From Lachancea thermotolerans CBS 6340 (taxonomy: Eukaryota > Ascomycota > Saccharomycetes > Saccharomycetales > Saccharomycetaceae): a DNA stretch of 64,000 nucleotides. Positions within the stretch are counted from its first letter, which is position 1, and each line of letters begins with the position of its first letter. The stretch is taken from contig NC_013081.1 in NCBI RefSeq assembly GCF_000142805.1, positions 620,001-684,000 on the forward strand. Direction: 5' to 3'. Below, in pieces: positions 9,067-17,944 of the stretch. The position numbers and the translations under genes are program-made. A model generated the notes under the pieces. That model was not told the DNA's origin and ran no database searches. It saw only the letters and a list, made by a program, of their open reading frames with translations.

Positions 9067-9158
9067 CACGTGAAACGCACGTGATAACGTGTCACATGAC
9101 TACACCGTACCATCACGTGCTCGTATACGCTGCGTGTCACGTGGCCCAAGACCACGTG
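9067..9158. promoter_or_regulatory. Cluster of five CACGTG E-boxes
   Basis: CACGTG occurs at 9067-9072, 9078-9083, 9114-9119, 9138-9143 and 9153-9158. Several are in the longer form TCACGTG or CACGTGAC, the preferred Cbf1 context. A TCACATG at 9092-9098 adds a near match. The cluster sits about 50 bases before a TATA box. CACGTG is bound by the yeast bHLH factors Cbf1 and Pho4, and Ino2/Ino4 recognise a related core. Which one acts here cannot be told from sequence. Confidence 0.75.
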
Positions 9159-9207
9159 ACCATGACTCCCCGGAGTCATCGTGCTTAGCCGCCGAGCCCC
9201 GCGCTTC

Positions 9208-9215
9208 TATAAATA
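9208..9215 (+). promoter_or_regulatory. TATA box downstream of the E-box cluster
   Basis: TATAAATA matches TATAWAWR exactly and stands out in strongly GC-rich surroundings, 50 bases beyond the last of five CACGTG sites. The spacing is that of an upstream activating sequence followed by a core promoter. The next protein start (MPT5) is about 1050 bases away, so either MPT5 has a very long leader or a separate transcript starts here. Confidence 0.6.
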
Positions 9216-9451
9216 GACCGCACCGCGCGCCGTGCGCCGCGACATCAACACATCTGCCCACACGCCCCCGGCCTCGCGTCCTTGGCCTCGCGCGCGCGCT
9301 CGCACCGCCCCGCCGTCTCGCTGCGCACGCCTCCTCGCGCGCCTCCTCGTGAGCCTCGTCGCGAGCCTCACCGCAACCCTCGCTCGCCCGCCTTTTCGTG
9401 TTTTTGATCTGGCGAGGCGTGATTCACAGCTGCGAAAAAACGTTCTTTCAT

Positions 9452-9610
9452 ATGGGCCGCGCGCGACGAAACGCCGCAAAGCACCGCCACCGCACAGCGC
9501 GCAAGCGCATACCGCGAGGCCCGAAGCCGGGCCAGAGACGCCTGGAGTCTGGGCGCCGATTCACGCGCCGGCGCTGGCACCGCAACGACCCGGACGGAGA
9601 GGTCACGTGA
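9452..9610 (+). CDS. Doubtful 52-residue Arg-rich frame
   Basis: An ATG-initiated frame lies 237 bases past the TATA box. It encodes about 40% Arg/Lys/His (MGRARRNAAKHRHRTARKR...). It ends inside the left arm of the 38-bp palindrome. Arg-rich frames are expected by chance in DNA this GC-rich and no family is recognised, so it is probably not a gene. It is listed because it lies behind a well-formed promoter-like element. Confidence 0.12.
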   Translation: MGRARRNAAKHRHRTARKRIPRGPKPGQRRLESGRRFTRRRWHRNDPDGEVT

Positions 9611-9638
9611 CAGCCCCTGCAGGGGCTGTCACGTGACC
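9601..9638. repeat. Perfect 38-bp palindrome with E-box ends
   Basis: The left arm GGTCACGTGACAGCCCCTG is followed directly by its exact reverse complement, with no spacer and the PstI-like CTGCAG at the centre. Symmetry ends exactly at the edges: the flanking bases do not pair. Each arm carries a CACGTG (9604-9609 and 9630-9635), itself palindromic, so the element is a nested inverted repeat of E-boxes 26 bases apart. It could extrude as a cruciform, or present paired bHLH sites on the same DNA face region. Confidence 0.95.
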
Positions 9639-10262
9639 GGATCAGCTCTCGCCCGCAGGCGTTCGCGCGCGCACGAACGCGCACCGTCGGCGCAGGCCCC
9701 GCCCAAATTGGTCTGCGCCCCACCCGCGCGTGCCCCTCGTCGTCCACGTCCGCACGCTCGCCTCGCCCGCCGTTGCGGCGCCGCAGGCGCGAACGCGGGC
9801 TCATTTTCCCGATTCTGACACTCTAAAACAGTTTTTTTTTTCGCTTCCTCAAGCTGTATAATTTTTTTTCTGCAAGGCTCTCTCTCTCTCGCCAGTTGGC
9901 TTCTCTCTCTTACACTCTCTGATTATCTCTTTCTAAGTTCCAGTCCGGAAGCGCACGGTGTTTTTTCTGAGTGTTCCAGAAGCGCCGGTTTCTAGAGCAT
10001 AAGACGCTTGGTTTTTTGTGCTTCTTGAGTCGAGTTCCCTGGTGGATCGGATTTTGCCAGAGCCCCGTCTCTTGAACGTTGTGAGTGTGTTGCGGTGCCG
10101 TTCGAACCTCGATTTCGAACCTCGACCCTCGAACCTCGATCCTCGCATCCCGTCGCGCTCCCGTGCCCCCGCGCACCGCCTCCCAGCTGCGATAGCGCCG
10201 CCGCTGTGTCGCCCTCCGAACGCAGCACGCCCACCCCTCCCCGCCGCCGCCGCCGCCGCACC

Positions 10263-12461
10263 ATGCACCAGCCGCAGCTGTCGATCAACTCTGTGCAGTC
10301 GCTGGTCGAGCCGACCACGCCGCCGCTGGGCCAGATGACCCAGCGCCAGAACCACCAGCGCACGCACTCGCTGGACCTGTCCGGGTTCAACCAGTTCATG
10401 CAGGGCAATTCGCCGATGATGCCCCTGTCGCTGTCGCCCCCGACGCCGCCGCCGCCCGCGGCCGCGGCTGCGGCCTCGGCCTCAGCCTCAGCCACCACGG
10501 CGGGGCGGCCCAAGCTGCAGTCGCTGCCGCTCATCAGCGAGCTGGACCTGCTTGCGGACGGCCGTGGCCCGCGAGCGCCAATCCCCACGGGTGCGCCCGC
10601 GCGCACTGTGAGCGGATCGACCACGTCCTCGTCCGCGTCCGCGTCTGCGGTGCGCACGCATGCGCGCTCGGGCTCGCAGCCCAGCGCCCTGCTTCTGCCC
10701 AACGCGGGCGCCGCTGGCGCCGCCGGTGCCACTGGCGTCCCCGCAGACCTTTCCTGGACGCCGCTCGATGAGCTCGACTACGTCAAAGTCGCCACCGATC
10801 AGTTTGGCTGCCGCTTCCTGCAGAAAAAGCTTGAGAACCCGCAGGAGTGCTGCGCCGTCAGAGACCTCATGTACCGCCACATCAAGCCCTACTTCCTGGA
10901 CCTCATTCTCGACCCCTTCGGCAACTACCTCATCCAGAAGCTCTGCGAGTACCTCACCACGGACCAGAAGACCCAGCTTGTCGAGAGCATCTACCCGCAC
11001 GTCTTCCAGATCTCCATCAACCAGTACGGCACCCGCTCTCTGCAAAAAGTTATAGACACCGTCGACACCGACGCCCAGGTCGATCTCATCATCTCGGGCT
11101 TCGGCCAGAACTTCACCTCCATTGAGCAGGTCGTTGTGCTCATCAACGACCTCAACGGTAACCACGTCGTCCAGAAATGTATCTTCAAGTTCCCGCCTTC
11201 CAAGTTCGGATTCATTATCGACGCCATCGTCGACAACAACAACATCGTCAAGATCTCTACCCACAAGCATGGCTGCTGCGTCCTTCAGAAACTGCTCAGC
11301 GTCTGCACCTTGCAGCAGATCTTCAAGATCTCCGTCAAAATCGTCCAGTTCCTGCGCAGCCTGATTAACGACCAGTTCGGCAACTATATCATCCAGTTCC
11401 TGCTCGATATCAAGGAGCTCGACTTCTATCTCCTGGGCGAGATTTATGACAAGCTCTCGGGCGAACTCTGCCAGCTCTCTTGCCTCAAGTTCTCATCCAA
11501 CGTCGTCGAAAAGTTCATCAAAAAACTATTCACCATTTTGAAGCTCGCCCTTTCCGCGGCGCCGCCCGCCAGGAACAGCGCCGTGTCCGAGGACGTCGTT
11601 GCCATCGCCATGAAGATCTTGCTCAACGTGATCGACGTCTTCACCGTCAACCTGAACATCTTGATTAGAGACAACTATGGCAACTACGCCCTGCAGACTT
11701 TGCTGGATGTGAAGAACTACACGAAACTCCTACAATACCCCTCCAACACGTACGTTCACACATCCGCACAGACCCTCAGCTTCAGTCACGAGTTTACTGT
11801 GAAGGTGGGCAACTTGGTAGTTTTGACAAAGGAAATGCTCCCTAGCATTAAGACTACGTCATATGCAAAGAAGATCAAGTTAAAGGTGAAGGCCTACGCG
11901 GAGTTGACCGGCCTCGTGTTCGCAGAAGCACCCTCTTCCAACAAGGCCGCTACTCCCGGCGCCAATGCAAACAACCACCGGAGGCAGCACGCCCGGCACT
12001 GCTCCCTACCTGCAAACGCTTACCGCCACCGCAGGAACAGCAGCTCCATCTCCCTCTCCTCCGGGTTCCCCTTGCCTCAGCCTCCGCAGCAGCAGCAGCA
12101 TCAGCCATTCGGCTATGCAAATCCTCTTGTGAATTCCTCGCTCTTTGCGAACGCCAACGCAACCCAGCTTGGGCCTCACAACTTTTACTCTGATCCTCAG
12201 CGACCATTTCTGTACAACCAACACCCGGAAGCCTCGCTCCCATTTAACAATTCATTCGGAAACGCACCTAGCGCAGCCGTTCCGCCCAATCATTTTGCAT
12301 ATCATGACCCTCGGGTGCTGCAGATGTCAGGAGCCCAAGAGAACAATCATAATTTTGCGCCAACCGCGAAACCGCTTCCTTCAAAACCCGCGGAAACAGA
12401 GAACCTGTATGCCCGTGGAGGTGATTTCGAAAACGTCAATTATGGAAATATTTTCTACTAG
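10263..12461 (+). CDS. MPT5: Mpt5 (Puf5), Pumilio-family mRNA repressor
   Basis: 732 residues from the ATG at 10263; the frame is open upstream but without an ATG. The N-terminal 165 residues are low complexity. The Pumilio homology domain covers about 165-500, with core repeat motifs such as DPFGNYLIQKL, NQYGTRSLQKV, DLNGNHVVQKC, HKHGCCVLQKL, DQFGNYIIQFL and DNYGNYALQTL. A Gln/Asn/Pro-rich tail follows. Mpt5 binds UGUA-containing 3' UTRs and recruits Ccr4-Not, acting on HO, cell wall and lifespan targets. The first half is GC-rich; the end is AT-leaning, so an island edge crosses the gene. The position beside a YGL176C-like gene matches YGL178W. Confidence 0.94.
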   Translation: MHQPQLSINSVQSLVEPTTPPLGQMTQRQNHQRTHSLDLSGFNQFMQGNSPMMPLSLSPPTPPPPAAAAAASASASATTAGRPKLQSLPLISELDLLADGRGPRAPIPTGAPARTVSGSTTSSSASASAVRTHARSGSQPSALLLPNAGAAGAAGATGVPADLSWTPLDELDYVKVATDQFGCRFLQKKLENPQECCAVRDLMYRHIKPYFLDLILDPFGNYLIQKLCEYLTTDQKTQLVESIYPHVFQISINQYGTRSLQKVIDTVDTDAQVDLIISGFGQNFTSIEQVVVLINDLNGNHVVQKCIFKFPPSKFGFIIDAIVDNNNIVKISTHKHGCCVLQKLLSVCTLQQIFKISVKIVQFLRSLINDQFGNYIIQFLLDIKELDFYLLGEIYDKLSGELCQLSCLKFSSNVVEKFIKKLFTILKLALSAAPPARNSAVSEDVVAIAMKILLNVIDVFTVNLNILIRDNYGNYALQTLLDVKNYTKLLQYPSNTYVHTSAQTLSFSHEFTVKVGNLVVLTKEMLPSIKTTSYAKKIKLKVKAYAELTGLVFAEAPSSNKAATPGANANNHRRQHARHCSLPANAYRHRRNSSSISLSSGFPLPQPPQQQQHQPFGYANPLVNSSLFANANATQLGPHNFYSDPQRPFLYNQHPEASLPFNNSFGNAPSAAVPPNHFAYHDPRVLQMSGAQENNHNFAPTAKPLPSKPAETENLYARGGDFENVNYGNIFY

Positions 12462-12945
12462 GCCCTTTGCAAAAATCTGCTAGACTGAGAGTGCCCTTCC
12501 CAATATATCCACCACTCTGCATTAACGTCAAGTTTTGATTGACATTGTATTAAAAACCCAAGAAACGCAACTAAAAAAACAAACAAAACGAAAAAAAAAG
12601 TTCAAAAGATACAAAAAGATTAGATGCTCGCTCCTTTTTTTGGCCCGAACTACTCCCTCTTTTATCTCTTCTCATGATTGTCATTCTTTCCCTTATCCAT
12701 CATACCCCATATGTTCATGAATTAACCAACCGCTTTTATGTTTTCCTATTACTATCCCACTAGCTTGTGTTCCAAACATTATGGTATATCCCTGAAGTGG
12801 GTCTTCTACCATTCACGAATATTATAGATTTTTGAACGTCTTATTTTTGGAAGAACAATACATAGGAAACTGGTTTCCTCTAGCATTATTCTTAAATATG
12901 TAGCCATAGTACATAGGCGGAAAAGAGAACACTGCTTTCCCGTAT
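12462..12945. other. Convergent 3' region MPT5 / YGL176C-like
   Basis: 484 bases between convergent stops. AT-rich, with A-runs at about 12571-12600 and a pyrimidine-rich stretch near 12630-12700, as expected for two overlapping 3' UTRs. No gene seen. Confidence 0.6.
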
Positions 12946-14457
12946 TTACAGCAAACGTGAGTTTCTCATACTGATGCCCGCAGTATCAAAATCTTCAGTG
13001 AGCAAGGATACCGCGATGCCATCCTTGGAAGACATTTGGCCGAAATAGAGGTTTCCTTTCTGAACATCGTGTAATTCAACCCGAAGCAGTGAGCGAACCG
13101 AATCTAAGGTCGAAGGAGGGAAACATTGATGCATGGTTCTTAACGGAAAATACACCGGTGTCACCGTATCGGGGTGTCTCTTGTTAGCAAGATTATCGCT
13201 GGCTAGCGTAGAAAACACTTCAAACCCACCGCCGCTGGATATATCGCCAACATGCCCATAAATAACAAAGCGACCATCAGAACTAGCTTCAATGATTTCA
13301 GTTTCTTTTGAAAAGTTCCTAAACGTTGTTCTTAGTGAAAGCACCGCGGGATGGCGGCGGCTTGTGAGTTTGTGAGCTTTCTTTGGTAAAATGTACAAGA
13401 CTTGCGCCTGTTTGCCAACAAGGGAAACCAAGAGGTAGTCATCATTGATGCCTTTTAAACTCAAAACGCTCAAGTCGCGCAAAGGATAGATCAGTTTTGC
13501 GCTGGAGTTTTTGTTCTCCAATGAATTTTTCCACTGATAGACTTCTCCATTTCGTGTTCCTAACCAACCTCGAGTGGGGATACTTTGGAAGGTTGAGGAT
13601 GTGTAGTCCATTTCCAGAGACATAATATCACTTTTAGCTTTGTACAGAGTATGCCAGCGGGGAGCAGTGGTCTTCCGGTCCGAGGTTGTCGATGCAACGA
13701 GAACATTTTTCTGTGCTAAAAACACTTGCTCAGAGTCATTAGCGATAGCGTCGAGAATTTCGTGCTTTCGACCTGAGTAATGAAAAGTGTGAGTCAATAG
13801 CGGGGGCTCATTGGAGAGGTTGATGACAATGAATGCTGTGTCTGTTTGGTTGATCGGTTTCCCAAAAATGCAGAGGCTGTTCCCTCTCAGATGCACAGCA
13901 ACTACTTCGCTTTCGGCCCCCGCTGCCAAATCCCTTCTGTGTATGTATCTGGCACCACCCTGTAACTCGACTAGCAATACACAGAGGTAGTTCGTGACCA
14001 CAATTGCAGCATTTGAACAAGGCAATAAAGTAATAAATTTTGCCTTCTGGGGAACAGCACCGATAGTGGGTGTGACGTCTGACCAAAAACCTCTCTTTTC
14101 AACATACTCAAAATCTTCTATCTCCTCCCCATGTTTGAAGACTGCATACGTGTTACTCAATGCTTGGTAGCTGTCAAAATTGACCCCTCCATCTGAAAGA
14201 CAGTATTTGGCCAATTCTTCAGGAAAGGCTCTGACGAGGGGGTTCATCAACCGAAACTCGACTTCGTGCAGCCGCTTTCCCCTTATCTCACAAATTTGAG
14301 CCTGCTCATTTTTATGGCGGGATTTCTCCTGGTCATCTCTTATCTTCTCTCTTCCGTACTTCTGATCAGCATGCGTTACAGATTGAGTGGTGACTTTGAA
14401 ATACCGATTCTTTTCTGGGTCAAAGTAGAACCCAGGTATGTTCAACGCATTAGCCAT
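12946..14457 (-). CDS. YGL176C-like protein with a DCAF4/WDR21-type N-terminus
   Basis: 503 residues from the ATG at 14457. An ATG-less extension lies upstream in frame, and this start gives the conserved beginning MANALNIPGFYFDPEKNRYFK. The PGFYFDPEKNRYF motif is like that opening animal DCAF4 (WDR21) proteins, substrate receptors for CUL4-DDB1 ubiquitin ligases. The rest looks like irregular beta-propeller blades (VVAVHLRGNSLCIFGKP; DGRFVIYGHVGDIS). Convergent with MPT5 and on the minus strand, it occupies the slot of S. cerevisiae YGL176C, a protein of unknown function, and is probably its ortholog. The biochemical role is unproved. Confidence 0.7.
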   Translation of the reverse strand: MANALNIPGFYFDPEKNRYFKVTTQSVTHADQKYGREKIRDDQEKSRHKNEQAQICEIRGKRLHEVEFRLMNPLVRAFPEELAKYCLSDGGVNFDSYQALSNTYAVFKHGEEIEDFEYVEKRGFWSDVTPTIGAVPQKAKFITLLPCSNAAIVVTNYLCVLLVELQGGARYIHRRDLAAGAESEVVAVHLRGNSLCIFGKPINQTDTAFIVINLSNEPPLLTHTFHYSGRKHEILDAIANDSEQVFLAQKNVLVASTTSDRKTTAPRWHTLYKAKSDIMSLEMDYTSSTFQSIPTRGWLGTRNGEVYQWKNSLENKNSSAKLIYPLRDLSVLSLKGINDDYLLVSLVGKQAQVLYILPKKAHKLTSRRHPAVLSLRTTFRNFSKETEIIEASSDGRFVIYGHVGDISSGGGFEVFSTLASDNLANKRHPDTVTPVYFPLRTMHQCFPPSTLDSVRSLLRVELHDVQKGNLYFGQMSSKDGIAVSLLTEDFDTAGISMRNSRLL

Positions 14458-14744
14458 TCGCCCGCATTCAGGTGAAGTAACTTGTTTTTTGCGTCCAGCT
14501 TTAACCAAGGATATCTTGCATCGAACATTAACCACGTCCGATCTAATTTTGTTTTGTCTAGTCGTTGAAAAATATATAGTTGGTTTTATAGAGTTGCCGA
14601 ATCGAGCAGAAGCTTGCACTAGGCACTTTCGCTTTGCCTGTCACTTTGTTGATCGTCGCACATATTAATTGAATAATCTAGAGAATAAAGATTGTAAAGA
14701 CTAGCTTGGATGAGGCATGCGATGTGAACCGCAGCTAATGTTAA

Positions 14745-17120
14745 TTACTCTTGGCCAAACCCTATTGTTTCCTCGACAGCAAGAGTCAGCTTTTGCTTCA
14801 GAGTCTCATAATCGCCGTAGGGTGGAAGATCCACCCTGTTGAAACATGTGTGTGATTTGGGTAGTTGTTGGACTTCCCCGGCTTTTTCGATCGTAAACCT
14901 TCTTGGACCGTCAGAGCCCTGGAGATCCTTGAAACCGTTAACAGGAATACGTGAAGTACCGGTAGTGAATTGCAACAAACGAGCTCTTTGTTCATTATCC
15001 CACTCAGATATGGCTTTCCAAAACCATTTTACGGTCTCGTCGGACTCCTGGTAGCCACGGTAATCGGTATGCTTTTTCCAGTCCTCGACATCGATTTCGG
15101 CGATACCACCGATCAAAAGCTCGAGTTCACGCTCGTCGAAAACGTTCACGAGATCCTCGGGTATGAGTTCATTGAAGCCATCCATAAATGCCTTAAATTG
15201 TTCCTGAACACGACTGCAGGTCTTCCACTGAGTGAATAGCTCCACGTATTCTTTTTTGTTTTCATCCGTAACCTCGATGTTTCTTCCATCTGGCTTCAAA
15301 TCCACTGTCACGACCTCACCGAATGTTTCATCATCAGCACTAAAAGTCAAGTCCAAAATGCCATCTATGCTATTCTCTAAGATCCACTTAAGAGAATTGT
15401 AGACTTCAGCATCAACACCTTCCATATCTTGCAGTACAACTTTTTTGTGAAGCATCATTTTGTATAGGGCGCCCACGAAAAATGCATCTAAAAATCTTCT
15501 GTGGAAAACACCTAGCCCGACAACCCTTCCGATAAACTTGAAGTAATTCAAGTGCTCGGGGTTGATCCCACTCTTGGGGTTTATCTGAATAGTATAGTTG
15601 TCATGAGCAGAATACTCGAAAAGACAATAGAACGGGTTGAACATTTCGTGGGAAAGCAAGAAGAAAAATTCTCTGGAAACACCACCATAATCCAAGCCTT
15701 CTTCACCGTCGAACTTAATCATCAGACGTTTCTTCAAATCCTCTGGCGTCTGCCTCATAATCTCCTGGTAAGCATCCTCGAAAATATTCTTTCTGCGAAC
15801 CTTGATATGACATTGTCCTGGTAGGATTCTAAGGGCAGGTTGAGATCTGAAATAAATGACCTTACGTCTAAAATCACGTTTGTACTGTGGGACGTTCTGA
15901 TCCAATGACGATGGCAAACGGGGGTCGTCCCAAGTAGTGGTTTTGGTATTGTGATCCACGAAGTAGACACGAGCCGTGTTCGTGAGTCTCATTTCCCAGC
16001 CCGAAGGCAATGGACCAAGTTGAGAAACGGGCTGTTGCTGAATTGTGGTATTTGCTGGGCCGTAGGTCCTGATGTACTGTTGTCTGCGAGGATCGACCCA
16101 AGTTGTAGTTCTAGTATTGTGGTCCACAAAATAAGCGCGGCCTTCAGGGGTAAAGCGTTGCTCCCAGCCAGGTGGCAGTTCTCCTAAGCCAGATGTAGTG
16201 GCGCCCGTAGCAGCAAGAGCAGCTGCAGCCGTGCCATTAACAGTGGGCGTTGATGATCCGGTGTTGCTCTGAACAGCAATTGAAGATCCACTTTCAGAGT
16301 TACCACCGCCAGGCAAGGTTCGTCCACGATGCTGTCTTCTTTCTAGCTCTGTGTTAGCATTGAGTTGGTCTCCACGCTCAGTCTCCGTCTGATCCAGCGT
16401 AGGTCTTTTCCAAGTGGTAGTTCTGGTGTTGTGATCAACGTAGTATGTGCGCCCAAAGTTGTCAGTTCTTCTCTCCCAGCCCGGAGGCAAGCGGCCATAT
16501 TGATCTTCGAAGGAGGAGTACTGCCTGGATGAGGCAGCAGCAGCTGTTATAGGAGCTGAAGTGGTTCCACTTTGGAGTGTGTTTGCCACAGTTTGGGCTG
16601 GCGTGGAAGTGGAGTTCGAAGACGCGGCATGAGTCGAGGCATGAGCCCTGCTTTCGTCCGATGCCTGCGCACTAGAACTCGCGGTATGCGACGAAGTATG
16701 TGCACCGGATGGTGCTGTAGAGAGGACCAGAATCAGACGCCCACTGACAGCCATGCCATCATTGGACCTCTTAAGATCGCGGGTGATAGTCTCTTCCCGA
16801 CGCGCACCCCTATTGATGGAGTCTTCGTCTAAGTGACCCAGTACGTCGCCAATTCGCACGTTGACTACTCCAAGAAACCCCTGGTCCTTCTTCTTGAACT
16901 TTTTTTGATCAAAAACCTGGATTGTCAAGATCCCGTTTTCATTGACCCCGGTAAAAGTAAATGTTTCGTTCCAGTAAGGATTTAACGTCTTCCGAGCCGC
17001 AGCGGTCGACTTTGTTTGTGAGCCATCTATTGTTAATACGGAGAACGGGTCCGGCGACCGGAACACGTCTCTCTTGTACAACGACTCCGCTGCAACAAGC
17101 TTGACTGTAATTTTGGACAT
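14745..17120 (-). CDS. RSP5: Rsp5, NEDD4-family HECT E3 ubiquitin ligase
   Basis: 791 residues. An N-terminal C2 lipid-binding domain (1 to about 130) is followed by a Ser/Ala-rich linker. Three WW domains follow: 211-240 ([20 protein letters not shown]), 315-344 and 371-400. The HECT domain fills about 430-791, with catalytic Cys759 in [14 protein letters not shown] and the usual C-terminal FGQE. Rsp5 attaches K63-linked ubiquitin to plasma-membrane and endosomal proteins, through PPxY motifs or arrestin-related adaptors. S. cerevisiae Rsp5 has 809 residues. It is divergent from DSE1, as at YER125W/YER124C. Confidence 0.98.
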   Translation of the reverse strand: MSKITVKLVAAESLYKRDVFRSPDPFSVLTIDGSQTKSTAAARKTLNPYWNETFTFTGVNENGILTIQVFDQKKFKKKDQGFLGVVNVRIGDVLGHLDEDSINRGARREETITRDLKRSNDGMAVSGRLILVLSTAPSGAHTSSHTASSSAQASDESRAHASTHAASSNSTSTPAQTVANTLQSGTTSAPITAAAASSRQYSSFEDQYGRLPPGWERRTDNFGRTYYVDHNTRTTTWKRPTLDQTETERGDQLNANTELERRQHRGRTLPGGGNSESGSSIAVQSNTGSSTPTVNGTAAAALAATGATTSGLGELPPGWEQRFTPEGRAYFVDHNTRTTTWVDPRRQQYIRTYGPANTTIQQQPVSQLGPLPSGWEMRLTNTARVYFVDHNTKTTTWDDPRLPSSLDQNVPQYKRDFRRKVIYFRSQPALRILPGQCHIKVRRKNIFEDAYQEIMRQTPEDLKKRLMIKFDGEEGLDYGGVSREFFFLLSHEMFNPFYCLFEYSAHDNYTIQINPKSGINPEHLNYFKFIGRVVGLGVFHRRFLDAFFVGALYKMMLHKKVVLQDMEGVDAEVYNSLKWILENSIDGILDLTFSADDETFGEVVTVDLKPDGRNIEVTDENKKEYVELFTQWKTCSRVQEQFKAFMDGFNELIPEDLVNVFDERELELLIGGIAEIDVEDWKKHTDYRGYQESDETVKWFWKAISEWDNEQRARLLQFTTGTSRIPVNGFKDLQGSDGPRRFTIEKAGEVQQLPKSHTCFNRVDLPPYGDYETLKQKLTLAVEETIGFGQE

Positions 17121-17944
17121 CCCAGTGTCGCCTCACTTTATATTCAATATTTCCCCGGACAATATCCCGCTTTTTGTTGACAGCACGTATTCACAAACCC
17201 AATTATTCACGTTTATCCCTGCAAGTTCCTTTACCGGTCTCCAGCTCCTTGCTTCTGTCTTGGTAATCTTTCCTGTAAGACTATCTCGCCACCCTATCTT
17301 ACAGTGCTGAAATTCGACTCCTTGTTTTTGCTTCGGAAAATTTTTTGACATGGAAAGTGTTGATGTCATACTTAACGAAAGAAGACTTAGAGTTTCAACG
17401 TCAAACTCGAGGAACTCAGAACCTAATGGGATTCGTTTTGGAACAGAGATAAGGTCAATCACACATCTCTTGTGACAAGCCTAGCCCAACTGAGATAAAC
17501 TGCCGTATAGTTGGGGAAACAGGGAAGCCTTAGTTAAAACTCCAACATGCGTTGAACGCTTGTCACCTGCTGTGTCTAACATGGCTGGCATTTTTTGTTT
17601 ACATTTCTCAAATGTCAACAAGAACCGACGAACAAAACAAAGCGAAACTAGAACAAGGTTGTGAAGAACACAGCTTGGCGCAATGCGTGCTCATTGTTAT
17701 GCTCAAAACAGTGACAACAAAGACGTTCAAGGCTGGTTCCGGCGACCAGCAAGTCGCAGATGTGTTCATTTTAGGGAGAGTTTGTTAGGGGTAGCAGAGG
17801 GCTGCACGCCGACTGAAGAGCCCATGAACTTGAGCTGAGCTGTCCTCGAAATGATATATAACTTGAGATCTTTCTCGTACACAAGTTACAAGACAAAAAT
17901 GCGTAAAACGTAAGCTGTAGCTCAACGACCTAGGAACAACTATT
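17121..17944. other. Divergent promoter region RSP5/DSE1
   Basis: 824 bases. The DSE1 side holds an inverted pair of Ace2/Swi5-type sites (17732-17750) and a TATATAA-like element near 17855. A minus-strand open frame (17133-17460) has no ATG at its start and no recognisable family, so I do not call it a gene. Confidence 0.55.
17732..17750. promoter_or_regulatory. Inverted pair of Ace2/Swi5-type sites before DSE1
   Basis: GCTGGT (17732-17737) and ACCAGC (17745-17750) lie in opposite orientation about 200 bases before the DSE1 start. ACCAGC is the core bound by Ace2 and Swi5, and DSE1 in S. cerevisiae is a daughter-specific Ace2 target. The same hexamer recurs three times before SCW11, another Ace2 target in this window. 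Confidence 0.72.

Larger units (their letters stand above)
8939..10262. other. Long GC-rich NSA2-MPT5 intergenic region
   Basis: 1.3 kb with no convincing protein gene. In order it holds the NSA2 3' Puf-type array (8942-9031), five CACGTG sites (9067-9158), a TATA box (9208-9215), a GC-rich tract with one short Arg-rich frame (9452-9610), a perfect palindrome (9601-9638), T-rich runs near 9830 and 9866, a CT-rich tract (about 9876-9937), a degenerate TTCGAACCTCGA repeat (10101-10145) and a CCG run just before the MPT5 start. It must contain the MPT5 promoter. Confidence 0.7.

Noticed and set aside
9067-9158. TCACGTG/TCACATG motifs as a centromere element CDEI
   Set aside because: A point centromere needs a very AT-rich CDEII followed by CDEIII; the DNA next to these motifs is GC-rich and neither is present.
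10101-10145. GGTTCGA-like sequence resembling a tRNA box B
   Set aside because: It is part of a short TTCGAACCTCGA tandem repeat; no box A or cloverleaf can be formed around it.
17133-17460. Minus-strand frame between RSP5 and DSE1
   Set aside because: It looks somewhat protein-like but begins without an ATG; the first in-frame Met would leave about 78 residues. No splice donor was found that would supply a first exon.
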